Counted from the stretch's first letter, positions 44,342 to 54,035 are shown. The stretch is 64,000 nt of DNA from CAVSXS01 sp963767715 (GCA_963767715.1 CAVYFA010000016.1:1178001-1242000), one strand, 5' to 3'. Program-made: numbers and translations. Notes: a model not told the origin generated them from the letters alone.

Positions 44342-45481
44342 CTATATCTTCCACCAGCTCCTGTGCCACACTCTCGCCTGCGCCAGCGCCTCCCGCGTCT
44401 CACGCGTCAGGATCGTCTGGCAGCGCTCCACCTCGGACGACCCTGCGTAGAGATCGACGATGCCCAGCTCTACGCCGAGCAGCGGCTCGACAGCCGCCAC
44501 AGTGCAGTACGGGACGTAGGCCGCGCTGTAGCCACCCTCTTGCAGAAGAACGAGGCGGCCTTCGCAGGAGCTCTCCGCCAGCTCGCGCATCATCCCCGCT
44601 ATTTTGCGGAAACCGTCCTGCGTAAGCATCATCTGCGCCAGCGGATCGAGCCAGTTGGCATCCTGCCCCGCCGAGATGATGATAAGCTGCGGCTTGTACT
44701 GCAACCCGATCGGCAGCACCAGTTGCTCGAAGGCCGCGCAATAACCGCGGTCGCCCGTGCCGGCCGGGAGCGGGACGTTGACCGTGTATCCGGCGCCCGC
44801 GCCGCTGCCGACCTGCACCAGCTCGCCCCACAGCTTCGGGTACCAGTTCTGCTGGTGAAGCGAGACGAACAATACGCCCGCATCGGCATAAAAGGCATCC
44901 TGGGTGCCGTTGCCGTGATGCACGTCCCAATCGACGATCAGAATGCGTTCGAGCCCGTAGGTCTTGCGAGCATAATGTGCGGCTACGACGGCGTTGTTGA
45001 AGACGCAGAACCCCATGCCGCGGTTACTCATGGCGTGGTGCCCGGGAGGCCGCAGCAGCGCGTAGGCATTGCGCACCCGGCCCTCCATCACGGCCTGCAC
45101 CGCGTTCATCGCGCCGCCCGCGGCAAAGATAGCCGCCTCGAACGAGCCTGCGCTTAGCGGCGTATCGCTCTCGATCTCCCCCCACTCGCCGCGCGCCGGG
45201 CCGCCTTCGACGTGCGCCCGCACGCCCGCGATATACTCGCGCGTATGGTAGACGGCCAGTTCGTCTTCTCCGGCGGCGCGCGCCGCAATGGGCTGCATCA
45301 TGGCGGTCAACCCTGAGCCGTCCAGAAACTGCTTGATGCGCCGCGTAATGGATGTTGCAGAAGGATGGGGCTCAGGCGCCAGCGTAAACGAGCTGCGGCG
45401 CATCTGGACGGTCGTCTGCGTGCCGGTATCGTGCAGCAAATAGCGCTCGTCGAAGATCAAGCCGGTTCCTTGTGCGGTCAT
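44342..45481 (-). CDS. Histone deacetylase-superfamily (AcuC/class II type) deacetylase
   Basis: The 379 residues show the zinc deacetylase motifs: LLRPPGHHAMSNRGMGFCVF near residue 140 (His-His dyad), ILIVDWDVHHGNGTQDAFYA near 175 (Asp/His metal ligands), SAGQDANWLDPLAQMML near 270 (Asp ligand), and LLQEGGYSAAYVPYC near 315. Bacterial relatives deacetylate acetoin-linked proteins, acetylpolyamines or lysine. Which applies is not readable. It is divergent from the Lrp-type regulator at 45649. Confidence 0.9.
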   Translation of the reverse strand: MTAQGTGLIFDERYLLHDTGTQTTVQMRRSSFTLAPEPHPSATSITRRIKQFLDGSGLTAMMQPIAARAAGEDELAVYHTREYIAGVRAHVEGGPARGEWGEIESDTPLSAGSFEAAIFAAGGAMNAVQAVMEGRVRNAYALLRPPGHHAMSNRGMGFCVFNNAVVAAHYARKTYGLERILIVDWDVHHGNGTQDAFYADAGVLFVSLHQQNWYPKLWGELVQVGSGAGAGYTVNVPLPAGTGDRGYCAAFEQLVLPIGLQYKPQLIIISAGQDANWLDPLAQMMLTQDGFRKIAGMMRELAESSCEGRLVLLQEGGYSAAYVPYCTVAAVEPLLGVELGIVDLYAGSSEVERCQTILTRETREALAQARVWHRSWWKI

Positions 45482-45609
45482 GCTCGCTCCCCTTCTCCTG
45501 GTGAAAACCGGCGGCCTTTACCTTTCACTCACTCTCGCTGTCTCTGCCGTTATTTTCCCTGCAGAGTATATTACTCCGTTTCTGTTGTCTAAACAAGTCT
45601 CGTTAATCG

Positions 45610-45644
45610 CTTGCATCGCTGACTGCAAGATGGTAGTATAAGCG
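45610..45644 (+). promoter_or_regulatory. Probable promoter and small dyad of the Lrp/AsnC gene
   Basis: TTGCAT (45611-45616) and TAGTAT (45634-45639), 17 bases apart, fit a -35/-10 pair. CTTGCA (45610-45615) and TGCAAG (45624-45629) form an inverted repeat that overlaps the promoter. This is where an autorepressing Lrp-type regulator might bind; that use is inferred. Confidence 0.45.
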
Positions 45645-45648
45645 CGAC

Positions 45649-46167
45649 ATGGAACACTCTGATGTGAAAAATTCGATAGATGAGATTGACCAGCGCATCA
45701 TCGAGGCGCTGCAGCAGGACGGACGCCGCCCGTTCACCAGGCTGGCGTCCGATCTCGGTATTTCTGAGGCCAGCGTGCGCCAGCGCGTCGCCAACCTGAT
45801 GAACTCGCAGGTAATGCAGATCGTCGCCATTACCAATCCCCTCAAGATGGGCTATTCGCTGGCCGGCATGATCGGCATACGCGTCACGGGCGAACGCATG
45901 CTGGAGGTGGCGCAGGAGATTTCCGCCTTCGACGAGGTGATCTATCTCATCATCTGCGCGGGCAGTTTCGATTTGTTGGCCGAGGTGGTCTGCCGCGATA
46001 ACGACCACCTGCTCAGTTTTCTCGCGAACAAGCTCTACAAAGTGCCAGGTGTACAGCAGACCGAGACCTACATGTATCTGCGTGTAGTGAAGCAGAATAA
46101 CTGGGCGTTTCTCTCGCAGGCGCGCCTCTCGCCCGGCCAAATCCAGTCACCTCGGTCAGAAAGCTAG
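45649..46167 (+). CDS. Lrp/AsnC-family transcriptional regulator
   Basis: The 172 residues have an N-terminal HTH (DEIDQRIIEALQQDGRRPFT near residue 8 and LASDLGISEASVRQRVANLM) and a C-terminal RAM ligand-binding domain (MIGIRVTGERMLEVAQEISA near 85, IICAGSFDLLAEVVCRDNDH). Such regulators respond to amino acids. It faces away from the deacetylase gene, 167 bases apart, so it may control that gene; this is a guess from position. Confidence 0.9.
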   Translation: MEHSDVKNSIDEIDQRIIEALQQDGRRPFTRLASDLGISEASVRQRVANLMNSQVMQIVAITNPLKMGYSLAGMIGIRVTGERMLEVAQEISAFDEVIYLIICAGSFDLLAEVVCRDNDHLLSFLANKLYKVPGVQQTETYMYLRVVKQNNWAFLSQARLSPGQIQSPRSES

Positions 46168-46187
46168 TGCTTTCACTGCGTGTGGTG

Positions 46188-46193
46188 TATAAT
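46188..46193 (+). promoter_or_regulatory. TATAAT -10 box ahead of the kinase/homoserine dehydrogenase unit
   Basis: A consensus TATAAT lies about 120 bases before the kinase ATG. The -35 element 17 bases upstream (TAGTGC) is weak. It would give a leader of roughly 115 nt. Confidence 0.45.
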
Positions 46194-46310
46194 GCTTCAC
46201 GGGAGCGAGAAGCGTACCCTGCTTTGTGAGTCGCTTCATTGAATCCTGCCGCTTGCCCGGTTATGGTTTGCCCATACGTTGCTCACAAGCAAGAAGAAGG
46301 AGACACCCCG

Positions 46311-47939
46311 ATGATAGAGACGCTGCCAGCCGGAACGCTGCTGCGTGGTCGCTATCGAATCGAACGTGTGCTTGGCAGCGGCGGTTTCGGGCATGTCTAC
46401 CAGGCGGTGGATGAGCAAACCAACCAGAAATTTGCCGTCAAAGAATACCTGGTGACGGGCTCCAGCGGTAAGGCCCAGTTGGATCACGAGGCCCGCGTCC
46501 TCAGCCAGTTGCATCATCCCAGCATGCCCGCGTTCCGGGATGCCTTCGATGAACGCGGTCGCTACTACATCGTACTGGGATATATCGAGGGCAACGACCT
46601 CACCGATTGCCTGCGCCTGGTACGCCAGAAGAACGAGATTATCCCGATCGAGCGCGTCCTGACCTGGATACTCTCGGTTTGCGAGGCGGTGACATTCCTC
46701 CACAACCAGAACCCACCGATTATTCACCGCGACATCAAGCCGGATAATATACGCATTACCCCAAACGGCACGGCCATCCTGGTAGACCTGGGCAACGCGA
46801 AATCCGCCGCCGACGGCTCTCGCACGCTCTTCTTCATCCGCCACCAGGGCACGCCCGGCTACGCGCCCCTCGAGCAGTATCCCGGCGGCACCGGCACGGA
46901 CGCCCGCTCGGATGTCTACGCGCTGGGTGGCACGCTCTTTTTCGCCCTCACGGGGCACGAACCGCCGAGCGTTTCGACGCGCAACACATCGATCTCTCAG
47001 GGCACGCCCGACCTGCCCTCGCTGCAGGACATGCTCGCGCAAAATCCACCGGAAACGAGCGCCGATCCCTCCTCCCTGAAGCAATTCCGCCTCGGCGTCA
47101 CGAAGCCCTCCAGGCCCGCCCCGCGCCATTCGCGCCATCTCGCCCAGCTAGCCACGCTTCCACCGGAGCTACTGAAGCGGCTGGACTCCATCATTCAGCA
47201 CGCCATGGCCATGCGGCCCAAAGATCGCTATCAGACCGTCGCCGAAATGAGCAGTGACCTGAGCAAGGTACTGGCCGAAGTTACGGCATCGAAGCAGCCG
47301 CCCTCACCGCCGCAGGGGCGTCCCCTCGATCCGCACAGCACCCAGCCCGACCTTCCGTTCCTCTATGAGTCCTGGCAAAACGCGCAGAGCAACGCGGCAC
47401 AGCCTCCCCAGGAACCCATCCTGCGCTGTCCAAACTGCCAGGCAGAGCTGCCGAAAACCGCTACCTTCTGCCCGCGGTGTGGGTCTTCGTTGAGCAGCCA
47501 ACCACCCAGAAGCAGCCTGGTCGGCTCACCTGCCTCATCGCCCGGCAGTAACGCCACTGATAGCAGTACAGGCTCGAAAAATACCGCGGCAGAGCCGGCG
47601 ATGATCTATAACCCTGCTCAGCAGCCGTCACTCCGGCGCAAATCGACCGGCGGCTTCGATCGTCCTGCCACCCAAGCACAATTGAGCCCGCCCAGGTCAT
47701 TTATACAAACAGTCGCATCCCCATCTCGATCAGCTTCCGAGATCAGGGCCCCACAGCAAACAGCGCAGTCCGCACCGACAACCCGGCCTCGAACGCCCAT
47801 CCTCGATAACGCTGTCCCGTCGAAAGGCGCATCCGGTAGAAATACAGCACAGAATATATTGTTGTACGTCATTATTGCTTTTGTGCTCGTCCTGCTGCTT
47901 ATCGTCATCCTGCTCCTATCCCATCAGGGAGGACGCTAG
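46311..47939 (+). CDS. Membrane-anchored Ser/Thr protein kinase with zinc ribbon
   Basis: From ATG 46311 (site AAGAAGGAG) there are 542 residues. The kinase domain shows VLGSGGFGHVYQAVDEQTNQ near 20, VKEYLVTG, IIHRDIKPDNIRI near 140, and LVDLGNAKSAA where the usual DFG is DLG. PEQYPGGTGTDARSDVYALG marks the lower lobe. A zinc ribbon (CPNCQAELPKTATFCPRCGS) lies near 392. A Ser/Pro-rich linker and a C-terminal helix (LYVIIAFVLVLLLIVILLLS) follow, so the anchor is at the C-terminus. It probably shares a transcript with hom and the reductase. Confidence 0.88.
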   Translation: MIETLPAGTLLRGRYRIERVLGSGGFGHVYQAVDEQTNQKFAVKEYLVTGSSGKAQLDHEARVLSQLHHPSMPAFRDAFDERGRYYIVLGYIEGNDLTDCLRLVRQKNEIIPIERVLTWILSVCEAVTFLHNQNPPIIHRDIKPDNIRITPNGTAILVDLGNAKSAADGSRTLFFIRHQGTPGYAPLEQYPGGTGTDARSDVYALGGTLFFALTGHEPPSVSTRNTSISQGTPDLPSLQDMLAQNPPETSADPSSLKQFRLGVTKPSRPAPRHSRHLAQLATLPPELLKRLDSIIQHAMAMRPKDRYQTVAEMSSDLSKVLAEVTASKQPPSPPQGRPLDPHSTQPDLPFLYESWQNAQSNAAQPPQEPILRCPNCQAELPKTATFCPRCGSSLSSQPPRSSLVGSPASSPGSNATDSSTGSKNTAAEPAMIYNPAQQPSLRRKSTGGFDRPATQAQLSPPRSFIQTVASPSRSASEIRAPQQTAQSAPTTRPRTPILDNAVPSKGASGRNTAQNILLYVIIAFVLVLLLIVILLLSHQGGR

Positions 47940-47997
47940 GCGAGAGCGCCGCCTGATGCGGGGCGAAGCTACATCATGCAAGCAAAGGATCTCAGCA

Positions 47998-49062
47998 ATG
48001 AACGAAACGTCGCTTTCAGCGCTGCTCCCCCCGCTTCGCATCCTCGTGCTGGGATACGGCCGCGTCACTCGCGCCTTCCTGCCCCTGCTGGCTTCACGCA
48101 GCGAGTGGATCGGGCGTGAGCTAGGTGTCAGGCCTGTCCTTACCGGCCTCGGCTCGCGCCGCGATGGTCTCTACATTCACAAAGATGGCGTGAACGCTCA
48201 CCAGCTCCTGGATGGACCGGGTGCGCTGGCCTTGTTCAGACAGGCAGGAAGCAGCGTCACGGATGCCGAACAATTCATCGAATCGGGCAAAGCAGCCGGC
48301 GCCTCGCTCTTCATCGAACTGACCACGCTCAACCCTCGAGATGGTCAGCCCGCTCTCTCGCACATCCACAAAGCGCTCGCTCTCGGGCTGGATGTCGTCA
48401 CCGCCAACAAAGGCCCCGTTGCCTACGCTCAGGACGAGTTGCAAGAACTTGCGCAGCGCCAGCACGTCCAGTTTCGCTTCGAGTCAACGGTGTTGGATGG
48501 TCTCCCGCTGCTCAACCTGGCCGAACTTGCCCTGCCGGCCGCCGGAATACGCGGCTTCAGAGCCATACTGAACTCAACCAGCAGTGTCGTCCTTGGCATG
48601 ATCGAGCAGGGCTACTCGCAGGAAGAGGCTCTATTCAAAGCGCAGCAGTTAGGCATCACCGAGGCCGACCCGTCCTTCGACCTGGACGGCTGGGACGCCG
48701 TGATGAAAACCACCATCCTGGCGAATACACTGCTGGAGGGACACCTGGCGCCCAGGCTGGTTGAACGCCAGGGTATCCGCCACCTGACGACCGACGACAT
48801 CTGTGCGGCCGCGCTGGCCGGTTCGCCCTATCGCATGGTCAGTGAGGCGAGCTGGTCGAAAGGGGAACTGCGTGCCAGGGTAGGACCGCGTCGCATCCAG
48901 GCAGACGACATTCTGCACGCCGGCGTAGCTCTGGGCGGCATCATCTCGCTAGATACCGAGGCAATGGGTATAATAACAGTGGTAGAACATGCTAACAGTG
49001 TAGCGCAGACGGCATATGGAGTGTTAAGCGATTTGATCACCATTCAACGAAGTGCTGGATAG
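47998..49062 (+). CDS. hom: Homoserine dehydrogenase
   Basis: This enzyme reduces aspartate semialdehyde to homoserine (threonine/methionine pathway). The 354 residues have the nucleotide-binding LRILVLGYGRVTRAFLPLL near 13, ALALGLDVVTANKGPVA near 125, the catalytic region FRFESTVLDGLPLLNLAELA near 160, GFRAILNSTSSVVLGMIEQG near 182, and TEADPSFDLDGWDAVMKTTI (metal/substrate Asp and Lys) near 220. No ACT domain follows, so threonine feedback by that route is absent. It starts at ATG 47998, 58 bases after the kinase. Confidence 0.9.
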   Translation: MNETSLSALLPPLRILVLGYGRVTRAFLPLLASRSEWIGRELGVRPVLTGLGSRRDGLYIHKDGVNAHQLLDGPGALALFRQAGSSVTDAEQFIESGKAAGASLFIELTTLNPRDGQPALSHIHKALALGLDVVTANKGPVAYAQDELQELAQRQHVQFRFESTVLDGLPLLNLAELALPAAGIRGFRAILNSTSSVVLGMIEQGYSQEEALFKAQQLGITEADPSFDLDGWDAVMKTTILANTLLEGHLAPRLVERQGIRHLTTDDICAAALAGSPYRMVSEASWSKGELRARVGPRRIQADDILHAGVALGGIISLDTEAMGIITVVEHANSVAQTAYGVLSDLITIQRSAG

Positions 49063-49082
49063 CCCATTCGGAGGTCCTGAAC

Positions 49083-50012
49083 ATGGACACGGCAGCCGAC
49101 GTCACTTACTCAAGCGACAGCATTGACATCATCGGAATCGGCGGAGCAGGCGGCTTGCTCGCCTCAACCCTGCTGCGCGGCAGCGTCTTCCCTCGCATCA
49201 TCGCTCGCGGGGCGGCGCTTGCCCAACTTCGCGACGTCGGACTGACCATCGTGACAGAACGACAGCGCTCCATTTTTGCCCGCGTACCCTGCGCGGCGCT
49301 GGACGAAGTAGACCGGTTGGCACCCATCGTGTTTATCGCCACGAAATCCTACGATATCCCGGCCGTGTTGGAAGGCAACGCACCAAAGGACGACGGCGAA
49401 ACGCTGTACATCGTTGTTCAAAATGGCTTCGCGGCCTACGATATGGTGAGCGGTGCCGTTGGACACGAACGCACAGCCATGGGCGTTCTCTACGTGGGCG
49501 CGCAGATTATTTCGCCGGGAGTCATCGACATCAAGCCGGGGATAGCGCAGCTCTTTCTCCCCTCGACCTTCCGCAAACAGGTAAATTTTGTGGTGGACGC
49601 GCTAGAAAGCGGCGGTATGGAGGCCGCCCTGGTGGACGACATCGAAAGGCGCATGTGGATGAAGCAGTTGTTCCTGGTGCCATTCGCCATCATCAATACC
49701 GAGATGCGCCAGCCCATCGGCAAGGTATACGAAGATGCAGGCGCGCGCCAGCGCTGGGGGCAGATCGCCTGCGAAATGGCCGCCATCGCGACGGCCTGCG
49801 GCGTGTCCATGCCAGCCGACCCGGCAGCAGCAAGCCTGGCCGTAGCCGAGCGCTTCGATCCCCAGGCCGATTCCTCTTTTGCCCGCGACGTGTGGGCCGG
49901 GCGCCAGCACGAAGCCGATGCGCTCTTCCGGCCGTTGCTGCAACGCGCGGCAGCGCACAACGTGCCATGCCCACTGCTGCTCGAAGCCTACGAAAAGTAT
50001 GCCGGGAAATAA
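49083..50012 (+). CDS. panE: 2-dehydropantoate 2-reductase (ketopantoate reductase family)
   Basis: The 309 residues follow the ApbA/PanE family: Rossmann site IDIIGIGGAGGLLASTLLRG near 14, FIATKSYDIPAVLE near 84, VVQNGFAAYDMV near 112, and RRMWMKQLFLVPFAIINTEM near 190, where the catalytic Lys (MKQ) and Asn (INTE) lie. NADPH reduction of ketopantoate to pantoate would feed coenzyme A synthesis. Related family members act on other keto acids. It is 20 bases after hom and the last gene of the unit. Confidence 0.82.
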   Translation: MDTAADVTYSSDSIDIIGIGGAGGLLASTLLRGSVFPRIIARGAALAQLRDVGLTIVTERQRSIFARVPCAALDEVDRLAPIVFIATKSYDIPAVLEGNAPKDDGETLYIVVQNGFAAYDMVSGAVGHERTAMGVLYVGAQIISPGVIDIKPGIAQLFLPSTFRKQVNFVVDALESGGMEAALVDDIERRMWMKQLFLVPFAIINTEMRQPIGKVYEDAGARQRWGQIACEMAAIATACGVSMPADPAAASLAVAERFDPQADSSFARDVWAGRQHEADALFRPLLQRAAAHNVPCPLLLEAYEKYAGK

Positions 50013-50041
50013 CCCTGCCACGCCTCGCATGCGTTGCTACT

Positions 50042-50755
50042 TTACGAAACAGAGATGCTCAACGTCGCCGTATTGCTCTGGCCGGCATCATCGGTCACCG
50101 TCAGCGAAACGGTGTAGTTACCCGGGCCTGAGTAATAATGGTAGTCGGTAGGGCTACTGGTGGAGTCCGAGTTGGAGCTGCTGCCTGAATCCCCAAAGTC
50201 CCAGTTGTACGTCACGCTCTGCGTATTGTAGGTTGAGCTTGACGCATCAAAATCGACGAGGTACTCGTACCCTGTATACGGCTCGCTATAAGTGAACTGC
50301 GCCACCGGCATCGCGGGCAACACCTTGAAGGTGATCGAATCGGAGCTACTTCGCCCCAGAATATCGACGACATTAACGGTGACGGTATAGTTAAAGCTGT
50401 TGCTTTCATTGGTAGCTGAGTACGTGTGATTGACGCTCTCTCCGCTCGCGGCGGGACTTTGATCGCCAAAATCCCAGGTATAGGTCAGGTCCCGTCCCTG
50501 GCTGTAGGCATTGAAGGCAATATTCTGGCCGACCGAAACACTATTGACCGTTAACGCTGCAATATGCACATTTGGCGTCGGGTACCCCAACGCCAGGCCA
50601 CTCGCCGACGCTGTTTGCACGATATAGATTCCCACGCCCATCAACAGGAGGGTTACAAGTGGGAGACAGATTAGTACCAGCCGGCCGCGTAACTCAGACG
50701 ATTTGGGCGCCTGTGCGGCACCTGGCATCCCTGCTGAAGGATAGACATTCTGCAT
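50042..50755 (-). CDS. Membrane-anchored protein with two PKD domains
   Basis: From ATG 50755, with a GGGAGGGGG site, 237 residues: one N-terminal helix (LVLICLPLVTLLLMGVGIYI, about 28-47), then two PKD (Ig-like) beta domains marked by YTWDFGDQSPAASGES near 92 and YNWDFGDSGSSSNSDS near 185, ending in VSLTVTDDAGQSNTATLSIS. PKD domains are extracellular adhesion or scaffold modules. The upstream gene's stop lies 2 bases before the ATG, so both are co-translated, and the two probably act together at the cell surface. Confidence 0.85.
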   Translation of the reverse strand: MQNVYPSAGMPGAAQAPKSSELRGRLVLICLPLVTLLLMGVGIYIVQTASASGLALGYPTPNVHIAALTVNSVSVGQNIAFNAYSQGRDLTYTWDFGDQSPAASGESVNHTYSATNESNSFNYTVTVNVVDILGRSSSDSITFKVLPAMPVAQFTYSEPYTGYEYLVDFDASSSTYNTQSVTYNWDFGDSGSSSNSDSTSSPTDYHYYSGPGNYTVSLTVTDDAGQSNTATLSISVS

Positions 50756-50757
50756 GA

Positions 50758-52995
50758 TCAACCCCCTCCCGGATACTGTGGATTCGATAGCCCGGGTGGC
50801 ATCGGTGAAACAGGCGCTATATGCGGTAGGGGCGCCGTCTGCACGGCCTGGGACGGCGGCAGTTTTTCCTCCGCAAGTGCGGCGGCGCCCGCGCTAATCA
50901 ACAGCAGCCCTGGCAGCGTCACCAGCACAATCGAGAGGATATCCCGCAGCCGGTTATTGAGATCGTAGGAAATGGTTTGATTCAGCGCGATGAAACACAC
51001 GGCTGCCGCTCCAGCGGCTATGACCATTACGAAGACGGCAAAGAGAGCGCCGGAAACCAGCCGAACCGATGTCGTAGGGGGCGCGAAGCGCGGCCTTCTG
51101 CGCATGCGCTCGACCAGCGCCAGCCCGGGCTTACCAAGGGCTTTGAGCGGCATTGCCAGGGAAGCCAGCGCCTTGCTGGCCGAAGCCTTCACGGAGCTTG
51201 TCTGGTAGGCGCCTCCGATCCCCCCCAGTATCGCTGCGCTTACCAGCGCCCACAGTAGCAGATCGAATGGATTCACGCCAAATACCTGGGTCCCGCTAAC
51301 CGGCGTGCCAGATGATGAACCGTTCGTGTAGGTAGACTGATACGACACCATGCAAAACGCGCTTAACAGCATCATCAGGATGGTAAAAGGCATTGCTATG
51401 AGCGCGCCCTGAATAAAGCCCTGCCCCGTGTTCTGCGCCCTTCCAAAAGTAGCGCTCACCCTGCCGCCAAGAAACAGGCTGATGACCGGCAACACTACAA
51501 AAAAGTCCGTCCAGGACGGCAAGTGCGGGCTACCCCCCAACAGGCTCAGCGTGACGTGGTCGCCCTGAGTATAGTTAACGAGGTAAAAGCATGTCGAATT
51601 CAGGGCTCTAGGATTAGCGATAGTAACGGGCGCGCCAAATGAATAGGAAAAGAGATTGATCGCGTGCAGCGGTCCCTGGACTATCGCCCAGGCTGTCATG
51701 TATTGCCAGTTCCCATACCCCTGAGCGTAAGTACAAAGGTTGTGGGTAAAAATTGGCGTTGAGAATGAGGTGAACGACAACAGCGCGCACAGCACAAGCA
51801 GCGAGAGCGCCACCCCAAGACTCAGGGCCGATAACCCGCCAACGAGCATCCCTACGACCTGGCGCTGGGGGCGATTGGCCAGGTATCTTGTTACCATCTG
51901 CCGCCAGCGCCCGCGGCCGAGTTTAAGCGTCGCGCCCAGGAACCCGAAAAGCGCCCCCCAGATCGCGCTGAAGAGGAAGAGCGAGGTCGTATCAATTGTG
52001 AGCGTTTGCGTTTCATTAGATCCCGCGTAAGGTGGCAAAGGGGTATTTCCATTCACCTGTGGAACCAGAATGAGCATCAAGGCCACGTAGGGAATGGCGA
52101 TCGCCATCCCGCGCAATATGCTGGGGACAGCGCGATTTTGTAGGTCCGTACTGGCGGCTACGTAGCCACCGAGCATGAGGGCCAGCGCCGGTACTATCAG
52201 CAGCCCGCTGAGCGTCGCCGCAAAGTTGTTGACATAGGTGTACGAACCAGAAATATACGTGATACGCCCCGCCGCTCCATTCATGTAAAAGAGGAATTGC
52301 ATCCCATCCCGAAAAGTAGCGTGGGTCGAGACCAGGCCTATCACAAAATCCATGATATCCTGGCCACTTGGACGATAGCCGCTGCTGGCGTTCCCAACCC
52401 CAAAATTTGGCGCAATGCCATGCAATATACTGACCAGTATGATCGAGACTACTCCGGCGGCTATCAGCGCTACAAGCCCACCCATCACAATCCCAAAGAC
52501 GGCGTTACCGGCCAGACCGGGTTGGAATGTGCGCATTAACCACTGCTGAAACGTGCCGGGCGGGGGTGGCGGTACAGTTGGCTCACCCTGCGGCTGCGGC
52601 ATTGCTTGCCATGCATATTGAGATGGCGACCCCCCTGTTTGCTGCCAGGGCTGATGGTAGGGCGGGGAAGGCGATCCCGGATACACTGTAGAGGGTGGAA
52701 AGCCCGGCTGCGACGGTGGCCCGGCCCGTACCGTCGACTGCCAGCCAGGAAGCGGAGGAGATGATGGAGATGCAAATGGCCCGGCCTGTACAGTAGGCGC
52801 CCATCCCGCTAAAGAAGGCTGCGACGGTGGATTTGCCTGTACTGTTGGCTGCCACCCCGGTGATGAAGGCTGCGGCGGCGGTTGAGTTCCCGCTGAATTA
52901 GGAGTACCGGAAGCGTCCTTGGGGACTTTCTGCCCGCATCTATTGCAGAACGAGCTGTCGTCAGGAAGTTGATTACCACAATAATGGCAAAACAT
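50758..52995 (-). CDS. Zinc-ribbon, proline-rich polytopic membrane protein, function unknown
   Basis: From ATG 52995 the ~745 residues begin with a zinc ribbon (CHYCGNQLPDDSSFCNRCGQ), then a ~125-residue Pro/Gly/Ser repeat region with four degenerate copies of PSxPxLxGWxxTVxAGP. About a dozen membrane helices follow, with glycine-zipper stretches such as GNAVFGIVMGGLVALIAAGV. No enzyme motif is seen. The TTG/GTG-type upstream start is rejected in favour of the ATG with GGAGGG. It overlaps the PKD gene's leader and is likely its partner at the membrane. Confidence 0.72.
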   Translation of the reverse strand: MFCHYCGNQLPDDSSFCNRCGQKVPKDASGTPNSAGTQPPPQPSSPGWQPTVQANPPSQPSLAGWAPTVQAGPFASPSSPPLPGWQSTVRAGPPSQPGFPPSTVYPGSPSPPYHQPWQQTGGSPSQYAWQAMPQPQGEPTVPPPPPGTFQQWLMRTFQPGLAGNAVFGIVMGGLVALIAAGVVSIILVSILHGIAPNFGVGNASSGYRPSGQDIMDFVIGLVSTHATFRDGMQFLFYMNGAAGRITYISGSYTYVNNFAATLSGLLIVPALALMLGGYVAASTDLQNRAVPSILRGMAIAIPYVALMLILVPQVNGNTPLPPYAGSNETQTLTIDTTSLFLFSAIWGALFGFLGATLKLGRGRWRQMVTRYLANRPQRQVVGMLVGGLSALSLGVALSLLVLCALLSFTSFSTPIFTHNLCTYAQGYGNWQYMTAWAIVQGPLHAINLFSYSFGAPVTIANPRALNSTCFYLVNYTQGDHVTLSLLGGSPHLPSWTDFFVVLPVISLFLGGRVSATFGRAQNTGQGFIQGALIAMPFTILMMLLSAFCMVSYQSTYTNGSSSGTPVSGTQVFGVNPFDLLLWALVSAAILGGIGGAYQTSSVKASASKALASLAMPLKALGKPGLALVERMRRRPRFAPPTTSVRLVSGALFAVFVMVIAAGAAAVCFIALNQTISYDLNNRLRDILSIVLVTLPGLLLISAGAAALAEEKLPPSQAVQTAPLPHIAPVSPMPPGLSNPQYPGGG

Positions 52996-53140
52996 ACCAG
53001 CATCCCTCCCCAATTTCTGATATTTTGCCCCGGGTTATTCACACCTCTCAGGCACCATTACTATAGCAGAGATATCATTATTTGACAAGCACCTGGTAGA
53101 AAATCGATTTATATATTGGTTCTCTACGGATAAAGTCGTA

Positions 53141-54013
53141 TTACATCTCAGCAGGCAAATCATGGCGGCTACCCCACTCATTCCAGGAGCCGTCATAATT
53201 GGTGAGTTGAGGGTACCCCAGCATCGCCAGGCTAAAGAGGATGGTAGTAGCGGCAACGCCCCCGTTACAATAGGCAACGACGCGCTCTGAAGGTGAGATT
53301 TGCGCCTGTGAGAAGACCAGCGCCAGGGCTTCGTTGCTGCGAAAGACACCGCTGGCCGGGTCGACGATCTCTTCGCGCGGTACGTTAATGGCGCCGGGAA
53401 TATGCCCTGCTCGGCCGTGCCCGCGTCGCAGCCTGCCCGTGTACTGGCCGCTGTCACGCGCGTCGATCAGCGCCACTCCGGGCTTCCCCAGCAGCGACAA
53501 AACCTCCTCCGCCGTCGCGCGCAATTCTTTCTGTACACTGGGTGTAAAGGTCGCGGCGGCGTAAGCCGGCACGTCTTCCGTGACGGGCCGGCCTTCGCGC
53601 TTCCACTTGGGCAGGCCTCCGTTCAGGACCACCACGTCGTTATGACCATAGTAGCGCAGCGCCCACCACAGGCGGGTGGCGAACTGCGAAGCGGGGTGCG
53701 CATCATACGCCACAACCAGGTGCTGGTCGCCGATTCCCAGTCTGCTCATTACCTCGGCGAAATGCTCCGGCGCCGCTACCTGGGCCTCCACGGCATCATG
53801 CGGGTCTACGATATCTCGCGTCCAGTCGATATAGACCGCGCCCGGAATATGTCCCTGCTCGTACTCATCCCGCGCTCCCATATATTCCGCCTGCTGAACG
53901 CCATCCCGCTCTGTAGTGCGCACGTAGCCACGCATATCGACGACACGCAGATGCGCGTCGCCCAGGTGTTCCTGTAGCCAGGATGTTTCGACGAGGAATC
54001 GGCTGCGATCCAT
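53141..54013 (-). CDS. sseA: Thiosulfate/3-mercaptopyruvate sulfurtransferase (tandem rhodanese)
   Basis: The 290 residues hold two rhodanese domains. The N-terminal one reads VETSWLQEHLGDAHLRVVDM and GHIPGAVYIDWTRDI; the C-terminal one has the catalytic loop VVAYCNGGVAATTILFSL near 245 (Cys). LIDARDSGQYTGR with RRGHGRAGHIPGAINVPREE is typical of SseA-type enzymes. It transfers sulfur to cyanide or other thiols. It resembles the gene at 40098 only in fold. Confidence 0.88.
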   Translation of the reverse strand: MDRSRFLVETSWLQEHLGDAHLRVVDMRGYVRTTERDGVQQAEYMGARDEYEQGHIPGAVYIDWTRDIVDPHDAVEAQVAAPEHFAEVMSRLGIGDQHLVVAYDAHPASQFATRLWWALRYYGHNDVVVLNGGLPKWKREGRPVTEDVPAYAAATFTPSVQKELRATAEEVLSLLGKPGVALIDARDSGQYTGRLRRGHGRAGHIPGAINVPREEIVDPASGVFRSNEALALVFSQAQISPSERVVAYCNGGVAATTILFSLAMLGYPQLTNYDGSWNEWGSRHDLPAEM

Positions 54014-54035
54014 CGCGTTATCTACCTTCTGCTAT

